Part shown: positions 16,101-23,480 of the stretch, in pieces | Position numbering within the stretch: position 1 is the stretch's first letter | Layout: the number at the start of each line of letters is the position of its first letter | NCBI GenBank assembly: GCA_018780265.1 | Contig: JADMJV010000069.1 | Location: 47,694 to 111,693, forward strand | Length of the DNA: 64,000 nucleotides | Direction: 5' to 3' | Source of the DNA: a bacterium | GTDB lineage: Bacteria > Vulcanimicrobiota > Xenobia > Xenobiales > JADMJV01 | Position numbers and translations under genes: made by a program | Notes under the pieces: model-generated | Told to the model about the DNA's origin: nothing | Database searches by the model: none | The model's input: the letters and a program-made list of their open reading frames with translations, nothing else

Positions 16101-17687
16101 ATGAACGCGACAATGATTCAGTCCGTCAGCCAACTTTCTACTCTCAGCCCGCTGGGGCGGGCTCCGGCGCCGGCCAGGAAGCCTCCTGCCTCCGAAGAGC
16201 CGGAGGACAGGCTGCTGCTTTCCCCAACGACTCCGGCTGAGGAGCCCCCTCGCAAGCGAGGGTCGGGCTGGAAGCAAGCCATTTTGGGGGGAGCGCTGGG
16301 CGTGACAGTTTTGGCCTCGCTGGCCGGCGCGGCCACGGCCCCCGGTCAAGTCTTGATTCAGCAGATTCTCCATCCCCAAGGTCAGGCTCAGGACCTGGTC
16401 GGTCAATTGCAAGGCTATGCCGGTGAGTCCGCAACCGACCGGGAAGCGGTCATTCAGGGCTTGCAAGAGAATCTGCCTTTGCTGGATGCCCCCGCAGGTC
16501 ACCATCAGGACGGGTTGATTGGAGTTTCTGACCTCCATCGGGTGGCCGCCGATCCCAAGGCTCCCGAGGCGGCGCGTGATTCGGCCCAGGCGGTGCTGGC
16601 AGATCCCGTGCTGCTGGACACTTTGGACGTGGCCACTGGGGCCAGGGTAGACCACCTCATCAGCCAATCGGACCTCGAGCAGGCCTGGAGAAACGAGCAA
16701 GGCGGCGACTTTGGAACCTTTGACCAGGTGCGCCAGATGCTGGAGTCCACCACTGGAGACCAGACGGCTTTCGACTACTTCGACTCGTTGGGCCGTCAGG
16801 ACGACCTGATCACCAGCGGAGACCTCAGCGAGGCCCTGCGATTGTCCTCGACTCCGGATCCTTTTCGTTCGCTGGCCCAGGATCTGCTGGCCAACCCCAA
16901 CTACCTGAACGCTTTCGACGTCGCCAGTTCGACCAATTCAAGCAGTCTTTTGGCGCCATTCCACACCAGCAATTACCGGGATGGACGGATTTCGGCCGAA
17001 GATTTGCAAAGTATCGCCTACGCCCCCGTGCCCGAGAGCGGCCGCCAGTTTAGCGAGGCGGATCAAGTGGCGCTGGACCGGGTATTGAGTGGAGAGGCGA
17101 CTCTGGACAACGACCTCTTTCAAAGCTTTTTCCAGACCAATCGGGGCAACTGCGCCTCCACCGCCACCATCAAGGCGGCTATGGAGCAATTTGGGCCCAA
17201 TCTATTCGAAGAGGTCGAGAAGCAGCCTGACGGCAGTTACAACATCACCATGAAGGATGGATTCACTCTCCGTATCAGCCCCTCCGAACTGGAGGCGGCG
17301 GCCACGGCCACCCACTATGGCGGCAATGACCCGGAAACCAAAGCCATGGCCAACCTGTCCTATGCTTCGATGGCCAAGCGGGCCTGGGCCATGGGTCACG
17401 AGGGTGCTCAGACCTATGGGGAGGCGTTGTTCAGTCTTAACAATGGCGAAATTACGGGCAATGTGCCTACTTATTTAGGCTTGCGCCACCATGTGAAGTT
17501 TATCGATGTGGACGAGGTGCCCAAGCACGACGGTGCCGTGGTTTATGGCAATGGCCACGCCTATTTTGTAGACCGGGTCAACGGCCAATCCGTCGGCGAC
17601 AAATGGGGCACGGCTACCCCCTACCAGGGCAAGGTTAGCATCGATGAGGGGGCCAAACAGGACAACGCCTTTGTGTTAAGGCCGTAG
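16101..17687 (+). CDS. Putative cysteine peptidase with EF-hand-like repeats
   Basis: 528 residues, family not firmly recognised. The N-terminus is Pro-rich and ends in a basic stretch and one hydrophobic helix (ILGGALGVTVLASLAGAA, about residues 60-80). Residues about 130-315 contain four loops of EF-hand or dockerin appearance: HHQDGLIGVSDL, ARVDHLISQSDL, GRQDDLITSGDL and NYRDGRISAEDL. The C-terminal ~190 residues look papain- or calpain-like: Cys351 in NRGNCASTATIKAAM starts a helix and His486 lies in VVYGNGHAYFVDRVNG. A calcium-regulated, membrane-anchored protease is a reasonable guess. Catalysis and calcium binding are inferred, not shown. Its end overlaps the convergent kinase gene by 12 nt. 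Confidence 0.6.
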   Translation: MNATMIQSVSQLSTLSPLGRAPAPARKPPASEEPEDRLLLSPTTPAEEPPRKRGSGWKQAILGGALGVTVLASLAGAATAPGQVLIQQILHPQGQAQDLVGQLQGYAGESATDREAVIQGLQENLPLLDAPAGHHQDGLIGVSDLHRVAADPKAPEAARDSAQAVLADPVLLDTLDVATGARVDHLISQSDLEQAWRNEQGGDFGTFDQVRQMLESTTGDQTAFDYFDSLGRQDDLITSGDLSEALRLSSTPDPFRSLAQDLLANPNYLNAFDVASSTNSSSLLAPFHTSNYRDGRISAEDLQSIAYAPVPESGRQFSEADQVALDRVLSGEATLDNDLFQSFFQTNRGNCASTATIKAAMEQFGPNLFEEVEKQPDGSYNITMKDGFTLRISPSELEAAATATHYGGNDPETKAMANLSYASMAKRAWAMGHEGAQTYGEALFSLNNGEITGNVPTYLGLRHHVKFIDVDEVPKHDGAVVYGNGHAYFVDRVNGQSVGDKWGTATPYQGKVSIDEGAKQDNAFVLRP

Positions 17688-18707
17688 CCAGTGCCACAGG
17701 ACCATGCCCAGGGCATAGAGTGGATAGAGTAGCCAGGGCATCACCAGAAAAACCAAAATGGGATAGTTGTCAAGGGTACGCGAAATTCCGTGAAAGCCCG
17801 ATTTGACGGCGGTGCAGGGGCAGACCACCTGGATATCGCCGTCCAAGATGTTCTTTATTTCCTCGATCATAGCCTGAGCTGACGGAAATCGTCGCTCTCT
17901 TTCTTTATGCATCGCCTTCATGACCAGGCGAGACATCTCCACGGGTAGGCGGCCTTGCACGGGGTGAGAGTGAAATTCCGGAAGGACCGGGTTTTTGGTC
18001 AACACGGCCGTCAATACTTCGCGCAGATTGCCGTTTTTGAAGGGAGTTTTGAGGCTGAGCCACTCATACAGGGTGGCTCCCAGCGAATAGACGTCGCTGA
18101 GGGCGTCGACTTTGTCCGCGGAAATCTGTTCTGGAGAGGCGTACATCGGGGTGCCTACAAAGCTGCCCACCTGGGTTTCTAAAGCGCCGGGAGCCGGCGT
18201 ACCCTGGTCTTTGGCCAGGCCCCAGTCCATCAAAAAGACTTCGCCAAATTCTCCCACCATAATGTTGTCGGGCTTGATGTCGCGGTGCAGAATTCCGCGT
18301 TCATGGGCATAGGCAACCGCCTCGCAGACTTTTAGAAATAGAGCCAGACGGTGTGTGAAACGGTAGTGGTCGTGAAGGGCAGCATCGCTCTCCTCACGCA
18401 GGCGCTTGATCAACTGCTGCAAGCTCTGGCCGCGCACTAATTTGAGGGCAAAATAGGGATTGCCTTGCTCGTCCTGGCCCAATTCGTAGACGGGGGGGAT
18501 GTTGGGATGCTCCAGTTGGCCGGTGGCCTTGGCTTCCATCAGAAAGCGCTGCAGACTTTCGCCATCCCCCAGTTCTGGATGCAGCCTTTTAATGGCTACA
18601 TCGCGGTCCAGTCCAACGTCGTGGGCTCGCACCACTGTGCCCATGCCGCCCTCGCCGATGGCTTCTACCTCGTTGTACCGGTTCCAGAGAAAGGGCTTAC
18701 TGCTCAT
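17676..18707 (-). CDS. Ser/Thr protein kinase with C-terminal membrane anchor
   Basis: 343 residues from ATG at 18707; earlier in-frame starts read into the divergent promoter region. The kinase domain (about 10-285) has all active-site elements: GEGGMGTVVRA, Lys in DVAIKRL, LHRDIKPDNIM, and DWG in place of DFG (LMDWGLAKDQG). The DWG variant is common in bacterial kinases and normally active. The activation segment SFVGTPMYASPEQI is present. A single hydrophobic segment near the C-terminus (LVFLVMPWLLYPLYALGMVL) should anchor it with the kinase in the cytoplasm and almost no outside domain. Divergent to the small SLH-like gene, with 76 bp between them. Confidence 0.93.
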   Translation of the reverse strand: MSSKPFLWNRYNEVEAIGEGGMGTVVRAHDVGLDRDVAIKRLHPELGDGESLQRFLMEAKATGQLEHPNIPPVYELGQDEQGNPYFALKLVRGQSLQQLIKRLREESDAALHDHYRFTHRLALFLKVCEAVAYAHERGILHRDIKPDNIMVGEFGEVFLMDWGLAKDQGTPAPGALETQVGSFVGTPMYASPEQISADKVDALSDVYSLGATLYEWLSLKTPFKNGNLREVLTAVLTKNPVLPEFHSHPVQGRLPVEMSRLVMKAMHKERERRFPSAQAMIEEIKNILDGDIQVVCPCTAVKSGFHGISRTLDNYPILVFLVMPWLLYPLYALGMVLWHWLRP

Positions 18708-18783
18708 GGTAGGCTGCCCCTTCGCGTTGGTCTGTGGGTTCCCTAGTGAAGGCCCACCGGAGATCGCGACGAACCACCAGGGT

Positions 18784-19128
18784 ATGCGCCTGAATACGAT
18801 GCTTGTGGCTGCTTTGGCGGTCACCCAACTGGCTTCGGCCGGCCCCCTGATGACCGAGGAATACCCCCTGTGGGTTCAGGATGCGGTCCGTTCCTTGCGG
18901 GCACGGGGGCTGATTTCGGCGGGGTGTCTTCCGCAGCAGGCCATGACCCGGTCGGACATGGGACCGTTCTTACAGCGTCTGGTGGAGATGCAGGAGAAGG
19001 AACTGGAGCCCTACGCGGGTCGCAGTGATCTATCGGAAGTGCGCAAAATGTTGGAGTCACTTCTTGAGGGCACGGCCGAATTACAACAGAAGGTAGAAAC
19101 GGTTCATCCTCCCGAGGTTAAGGAGTAG
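18784..19128 (+). CDS. Small secreted protein with partial SLH-like motif
   Basis: 114 residues. A signal peptide (MLVAALAVTQLASAGP) is followed by one S-layer-homology-like unit, YPLWVQDAVRSLRARGLIS, and a helical, acidic C-terminus (VEMQEKELEPYAG, LEGTAELQQKVE). SLH domains normally come in threes and bind cell-wall or outer-membrane polymers; one unit plus a coiled coil is also seen in diderm outer-membrane tethers. It is divergent from the kinase at 17676-18707 and could share its regulation. The end overlaps aroQ (opposite strand) by 25 nt. Confidence 0.65.
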   Translation: MRLNTMLVAALAVTQLASAGPLMTEEYPLWVQDAVRSLRARGLISAGCLPQQAMTRSDMGPFLQRLVEMQEKELEPYAGRSDLSEVRKMLESLLEGTAELQQKVETVHPPEVKE

Positions 19129-19538
19129 CCGGCCTGTAAGGCCAGATGATAGCCTAGCGGGCCCATGCCGCAGATCACTCCTCGGCAGACCGGGCTGAGG
19201 TAGCTGTGCTGGCGAAAGGGTTCTCGCGCGAATACGTTGCTCAGGTGGACTTCGAAGACCGGCACGTGGAGAGCGGCCACAGCGTCTCGCAAGGCCACCG
19301 AAGTGTGGGTATAGGCGCCGGCGTTGAGGACGACAAACGCAAAATCGACCGCTTCATGGAGCCAGTCGATCAGTTGTCCCTCGTGGTTGCTCTGGCGACA
19401 TTCCACCAAAAGGCCCAACTGGCTGCCCCAGTGGCGGCATTGCTCGACCAGGCTTTCGTAGCTGGTCTGCCCGTAGATGCTGGTCTCGCGTTGCCCCAGC
19501 AGATTGAGATTGGGCCCGTTCAGAACCAGGGCTCTCAT
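19104..19538 (-). CDS. aroQ: Type II 3-dehydroquinate dehydratase
   Basis: 144 residues, usual length. The start MRALVLNGPNLNLLGQRE is the family N-terminus, so I use the ATG at 19538, which overlaps the aroB stop in ATGA. Catalytic features visible: Tyr in SIYGQTSYE, Arg of the lid just before it, ECRQSNHEGQLIDWLH, and NAGAYTHTSVALRDAV. The catalytic His region reads PVFEVHLSNVFAREPFRQHS. It converts 3-dehydroquinate to 3-dehydroshikimate in the shikimate pathway, directly after the step of AroB. Confidence 0.97.
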   Translation of the reverse strand: MRALVLNGPNLNLLGQRETSIYGQTSYESLVEQCRHWGSQLGLLVECRQSNHEGQLIDWLHEAVDFAFVVLNAGAYTHTSVALRDAVAALHVPVFEVHLSNVFAREPFRQHSYLSPVCRGVICGMGPLGYHLALQAGYSLTSGG

Positions 19539-20557
19539 GACAGTTCCTCCCAGACGCATTCCAGGTCAGCCAGGCCTACGTCGGGCCTCACCTCGGCCTG
19601 ACCGGGCGCTGCCAGCAACACAAAACGCAGTTGACCGTGCTGGTTTTTCTTGTCACGGTGCAAAAAATCCGTTAGTTGAGAAAACTCCAAATCGGGCCTC
19701 CGCCAGGGTAGTTGATATCGTTGCAGTTGAGACACAAGACGATCTTCCCAGTGAGGCGCCATGCCCAGTTTTAACTGACTCAGGCGCAAAGCGGCTCGCA
19801 GTCCAAATCCCACCGCCTGTCCGTGGTTCCAACCCGAATAGTTTTGGGCCGATTCGATGGCGTGAGCCAGGGTGTGACCCAGGTTTAAATGAGCCCGGAT
19901 GCCCTGTTCCAGAGGGTCAGCCGCCACTACGTCCAACTTCACCTGACGCGAACGCTGCACCAATTGGTGTCGGTCGGGACCGCTTAAGGGGGTATCTAGC
20001 TGTTCTAAATATTGCCAGTGGGCCTCTCCGTCCAGCAGAGCGTGCTTGAGGACCTCGGCCATGCCGGAGTTCCATTCGTGCTGGGGTAGCGTTTCCAGTA
20101 GATCGGTGTCGAGGTAGACGAGGCGGGCGGGATAAAAGGACCCCACCAGGTTTTTGCCGGTCGGCAAATCTACCCCCACTTTGCCGCCCAGGCTGGAGTC
20201 GACTTGAGCCACCAGACTGGTGGGCACTTGCACCAGAGGCAGTCCCCGCAGGTATGTGGCCGCCACAAAACCGGCCAGGTCGCCCACTACCCCGCCGCCT
20301 ACGGCCACCAGCCAGGTGGCCCGGTCGACCCGGTGCTCGGACAACTCGGCGTAGAGCTTTTCGGTCTGGGCCAGCGACTTGCTGGCCTCCCCGGCCGGCA
20401 CGATCAGCACGGGACTTTCATTCCAGGACCAATCTAGACGCCGTTCCAGATTGCTGTCACTGACGATCAGCCAGCGTTTGCACCCCAGACTGCGCAGTTG
20501 GGAGGGGAGTTGCGACAACTCCCCCTGGCTCAGGACGGACGAAGTGAAATCAATCAT
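19535..20557 (-). CDS. aroB: 3-dehydroquinate synthase
   Basis: 340 residues. NAD-binding GGGVVGDLAGFVAATYLRG, the substrate region PTSLVAQVDSSLGGKVGVD and the metal ligands Glu in GMAEVLKHALL and His in NLGHTLAHAIE and NHGQAVGFG are all present. It cyclises DAHP to 3-dehydroquinate in the shikimate pathway. It is transcribed with aroQ (4-nt overlap) and is divergent from aroK, with 67 bp between the start codons that must hold both promoters. Confidence 0.97.
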   Translation of the reverse strand: MIDFTSSVLSQGELSQLPSQLRSLGCKRWLIVSDSNLERRLDWSWNESPVLIVPAGEASKSLAQTEKLYAELSEHRVDRATWLVAVGGGVVGDLAGFVAATYLRGLPLVQVPTSLVAQVDSSLGGKVGVDLPTGKNLVGSFYPARLVYLDTDLLETLPQHEWNSGMAEVLKHALLDGEAHWQYLEQLDTPLSGPDRHQLVQRSRQVKLDVVAADPLEQGIRAHLNLGHTLAHAIESAQNYSGWNHGQAVGFGLRAALRLSQLKLGMAPHWEDRLVSQLQRYQLPWRRPDLEFSQLTDFLHRDKKNQHGQLRFVLLAAPGQAEVRPDVGLADLECVWEELS

Positions 20558-20624
20558 GATTGAAACTTTATCAAGTTACGCGGGCCTGTCGAGGAATCCC
20601 TGGACCTGGCACGAAATTTGTTTC

Positions 20625-21212
20625 ATGTCCCAGATTCCCGCAGCGCGCAGAAACGTCTATTTGGTTGGTTTTATGGGTACCGGCAAGACGACCATCGGTC
20701 GTGAATTGGCGCGTTTGATGGGGCGTAAATTCATCGACGTGGATCAAGAAATCGAGAGACGATTTACCTTGACAGTCGCCGAGATATTTGCATCCCGAGG
20801 GGAATCGGTCTTTCGTCAAGCTGAAGAGGATGTTGCTTTGGAGTTGTCGGCCGAGACCAATCGGATTGTGGCCACGGGTGGCGGCACCATTCTCAATCCA
20901 CGGATTTTCGACGCTTTTGAAGGGTCGGGGATGCTGGTGTGCCTGTATACTCAGCAACAGGATCTGGTCGATCGCTTGCAGCGCACCGATAAGCGCCCCT
21001 TACTGAAGGGCCAGAGCGAAGAAGAGGTGCGACTGCGCGTCGAGCGTCTGCTCGAGGAGCGCCAGGTGGTTTACAACAAAGTAGCTGTGCGCATCGACAC
21101 CACCAGTTTGACGCCGCTCTCGGCTGCCCGCAAGATTCACGATGTGGTCTCGGTTCGTCAGCGGGTGCAGCGGGTGCGCGATGCTCTGGGCGGAATCCTG
21201 GACGTGACCTAG
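20625..21212 (+). CDS. aroK: Shikimate kinase
   Basis: 195 residues from ATG at 20625. The P-loop GFMGTGKTTIGRELA, the shikimate-binding DVDQEIERRF and GGGTILNP, the lid Arg in TDKRPLLKG and the adenine-binding C-terminus are present. It phosphorylates shikimate at the 3-OH using ATP. An in-frame extension up to 20379 would be antisense to aroB and is rejected. The last ~20 residues (VRQRVQRVRDALGG) form a basic helix beyond the usual end. The 3' end overlaps aroE by 4 nt. Confidence 0.95.
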   Translation: MSQIPAARRNVYLVGFMGTGKTTIGRELARLMGRKFIDVDQEIERRFTLTVAEIFASRGESVFRQAEEDVALELSAETNRIVATGGGTILNPRIFDAFEGSGMLVCLYTQQQDLVDRLQRTDKRPLLKGQSEEEVRLRVERLLEERQVVYNKVAVRIDTTSLTPLSAARKIHDVVSVRQRVQRVRDALGGILDVT

Positions 21213-22021
21213 AGGCTGTCTTTCAGCGCCCGCAGCATGCAGGCGGGGTCTGGACGCAGTCCCGACCACCACTCAATGGCCCGAACTGCCTGATGGACCA
21301 GCATTCCGCAGCCGTCCAGGGTGCGCGCGCCGCCCTGGTCGGCCTGGGCCAGCCAGCGTGTGGGGCTGGGGTTGTAGACGAGATCGCAGGCTATCACGCC
21401 TGGCGGCAACGGTTGGGGCCATTCCACCGGAGAGGACTCGGTATGAGGCCACATGCCCACCGAGGTGGTTTGCACCACCAGGCAATCGGCTTCCAGGTGG
21501 GAGGCAAAATCATCCAGCCTCAAACTAAGATCGCCAGGCCGGAGCAGGGACTGGCTGCGTTCCGGGGTGCGATTGAAGATCGCCAGGGGGCCGATTTGCT
21601 GCCTGCGCAGGGCGGCCAGGATGGCCCGGCAGGCCCCACCGGCCCCGATTACCAGGGTTTTACGACCTTGCAGGGGCAGTCCGATCTCCTCTTCAAAGCT
21701 GTCTAGCCAGCCCGTGGCGTCACTGTTGTGACCTTCCCAGTGCTGGCCTGTCCAGCGCAGACAGTTGATGGCCCCGATCTGCTCGGCTTCGGGGGTCACC
21801 TGGCTGACAAATTGAAAGGCCGCCTGTTTCAGGGGGAGCGTCAGATTGATGCCCAGCAAGTCGGGCCCGGCCAGTTCGGCCAGGACCCGACCCAGTTGGT
21901 CCGGGGATACTTCCCTTTTGGCAAAGGTCCAGGCCTGCCCCAAATGCTGATAGGCCGCCTCGTGCAGCTGCGGAGAGCGGGAATGTTGGACGGGGCTGCC
22001 GAGCAGCCAGGCCCGTTTCAG
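21209..22021 (-). CDS. aroE: Shikimate dehydrogenase, apparent CTG start
   Basis: 270 residues if translated from CTG at 22021. The first standard start in frame (TTG at 21943) would remove the conserved N-terminus LLGSPVQHSRSPQLHEAAY, which contains the shikimate-binding Ser residues. CTG at 22021 overlaps the dapA stop as CTGA, exactly like the ATGA/GTGA couplings of other genes here. Catalytic Lys lies in INLTLPLKQAAF, Asp in HNSDATGWL, and the NADP loop is VIGAGGACRAIL followed by FNRTPERS. It reduces 3-dehydroshikimate to shikimate. A sequencing error hiding an ATG/GTG cannot be excluded. Confidence 0.9.
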   Translation of the reverse strand: MKRAWLLGSPVQHSRSPQLHEAAYQHLGQAWTFAKREVSPDQLGRVLAELAGPDLLGINLTLPLKQAAFQFVSQVTPEAEQIGAINCLRWTGQHWEGHNSDATGWLDSFEEEIGLPLQGRKTLVIGAGGACRAILAALRRQQIGPLAIFNRTPERSQSLLRPGDLSLRLDDFASHLEADCLVVQTTSVGMWPHTESSPVEWPQPLPPGVIACDLVYNPSPTRWLAQADQGGARTLDGCGMLVHQAVRAIEWWSGLRPDPACMLRALKDSL

Positions 22022-22911
22022 AGCAAACCCAGCCCCGCCAGCAGCGGCCGTAAGGCGGCCTCTTCTGCTTCACTGGCGGAATACAGCGGTGGCCGCACCC
22101 CGCCCACCGGGAAACCCACCATCTGTAGTCCAGCCTTGACCAGCACCGGATTGGTGGTGGAGAAAATGCCTTTGATCAAGGGAAAAATTTGCAGGTGGAT
22201 ACGGCATGCCTCCTGCACCTGGCCGCTTTCAAAGGCCTCAATCATTGCCCGCATTTGGGGTCCCACCAGGTGGCCTGCCACACTTACTACGCCGCAGCCT
22301 CCCGTCGACATGATCGACAGGGTATGGCTGTCATCGCCGCTATAGATGAACATTGAGCCGGGTTTGTCGGCCAGTCGAGCGGCCAGATCGCTTACCGGGT
22401 CGAGGTCGGGGAGCGACTGTTTAACGGCCACAATGCGCGGATGTTCGGCCAGTTTGGCCAGGGTTTCGGGAAAAATCTCCACGGCCGTGCGCCCCGGGAT
22501 GTTGTAGAGCATGATCGGTAGCGTGGTGGCTTCGGCCACTTCTAGAAAGTGGCGGCGCTGCATATCTTGAGTGGGCTTGTTGTAGTAGGGGGAGACCAGC
22601 AGCAAGCCGTCAGCACCGCAGTCGGCAGCTGCCTTGGAGAGCTCGATGGTGGCCCGAGTATCATTGCTGCCGGTGCCAGCGATCACTTTGGCCGAGGCCG
22701 GCAGAGTTTCGCGAATGCCGCGAAATAGGGCCTTTTTCTCGTCTTTGGTGAGAGTGGGGCTCTCGCCGGTCGTGCCCGAAATGACCAGACTGTCGTTGCC
22801 TTGCTCGATGAGGCGGACGGCCAACTCTTTGGCGCGATGGTAGTCTAGATCCAGTTTGTCGTCAAAGGGGGTGACCATGGCTGTCACCACTCGTCCAAAA
22901 GGTGGGCGCAT
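22018..22911 (-). CDS. dapA: 4-hydroxy-tetrahydrodipicolinate synthase
   Basis: 297 residues, usual length. GRVVTAMVTPFDD start, the SGTTGESPTL substrate loop, GADGLLLVSPYYNKPTQ, catalytic Tyr in MLYNIPGRTAVEI and the Schiff-base Lys in IVAVKQSLPDL are all in place. It condenses pyruvate with aspartate semialdehyde in lysine/diaminopimelate synthesis. It lies 7 nt downstream of a small membrane-protein gene and is coupled to aroE. Confidence 0.97.
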   Translation of the reverse strand: MRPPFGRVVTAMVTPFDDKLDLDYHRAKELAVRLIEQGNDSLVISGTTGESPTLTKDEKKALFRGIRETLPASAKVIAGTGSNDTRATIELSKAAADCGADGLLLVSPYYNKPTQDMQRRHFLEVAEATTLPIMLYNIPGRTAVEIFPETLAKLAEHPRIVAVKQSLPDLDPVSDLAARLADKPGSMFIYSGDDSHTLSIMSTGGCGVVSVAGHLVGPQMRAMIEAFESGQVQEACRIHLQIFPLIKGIFSTTNPVLVKAGLQMVGFPVGGVRPPLYSASEAEEAALRPLLAGLGLL

Positions 22912-22918
22912 GTTGTTT

Positions 22919-23302
22919 TCAGTTCTCCGTTACAAGCTTCGCCGACGAATCCGTGGCGGCGGGCTCTTCGCAAGCCTCCGCTTGTGGGCCTGCGACCTGC
23001 TCCATCACCTCGCTGAACTTGAGCGTCGGTGCTTTCTTTTGCGAACGGCGCACCCCAAAGATGATGCCAGCTGTGGCCAGACTGGGGGTGAGCAACAGGT
23101 TGAGGGCAATCATGTAGATGCTCAATCGGTAGGGGCCGGGAAAGCAAAGTTCCAGAATCAGCGCCGCCAGGCAGGCGACGGCACAGCCCAGGGCCGCTCC
23201 CTGCAAGCCCATGTAGATGCCCAGGCCCCGGCGGGGCTGCCAGTAGCGGCTGAAAAAGGCCAGGTTGGCCATCACCACGGCCATCGCCAAAACTTTGAAC
23301 AT
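22919..23302 (-). CDS. Small integral membrane protein of unknown function
   Basis: 127 residues from ATG at 23302, with in-frame starts further upstream possible (to 23371). Three hydrophobic segments (VLAMAVVMANLAFF, GLQGAALGCAVACLAALIL, LSIYMIALNLLLTPSLATAGIIFG) are followed by a soluble tail of about 45 residues. No family recognised. Being 7 nt upstream of dapA it may simply lead that operon; no ribosome site is obvious. Confidence 0.6.
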   Translation of the reverse strand: MFKVLAMAVVMANLAFFSRYWQPRRGLGIYMGLQGAALGCAVACLAALILELCFPGPYRLSIYMIALNLLLTPSLATAGIIFGVRRSQKKAPTLKFSEVMEQVAGPQAEACEEPAATDSSAKLVTEN

Positions 23303-23480
23303 AGGTTCAGTATAAGGGAGCCTGGTTAAATTCCCTAGAGCTCCGGGCCTATCGGAATCCTGCTCCATCACTCCGGTCGTCGAGGCACCCTAAATCCTAA
23401 GGCTGGAGTGCGTTGTTCTGTCGTTTGCCGCCCAGGCCCGGTCGGCTGAGGCTTATCGTTTGCCCCCAGTTCTGGCCCGC

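Noticed and set aside
21209..21943. aroE as an N-terminally truncated pseudogene
   Set aside because: The missing N-terminal residues are encoded in frame directly upstream without stop; only a standard start codon is lacking.
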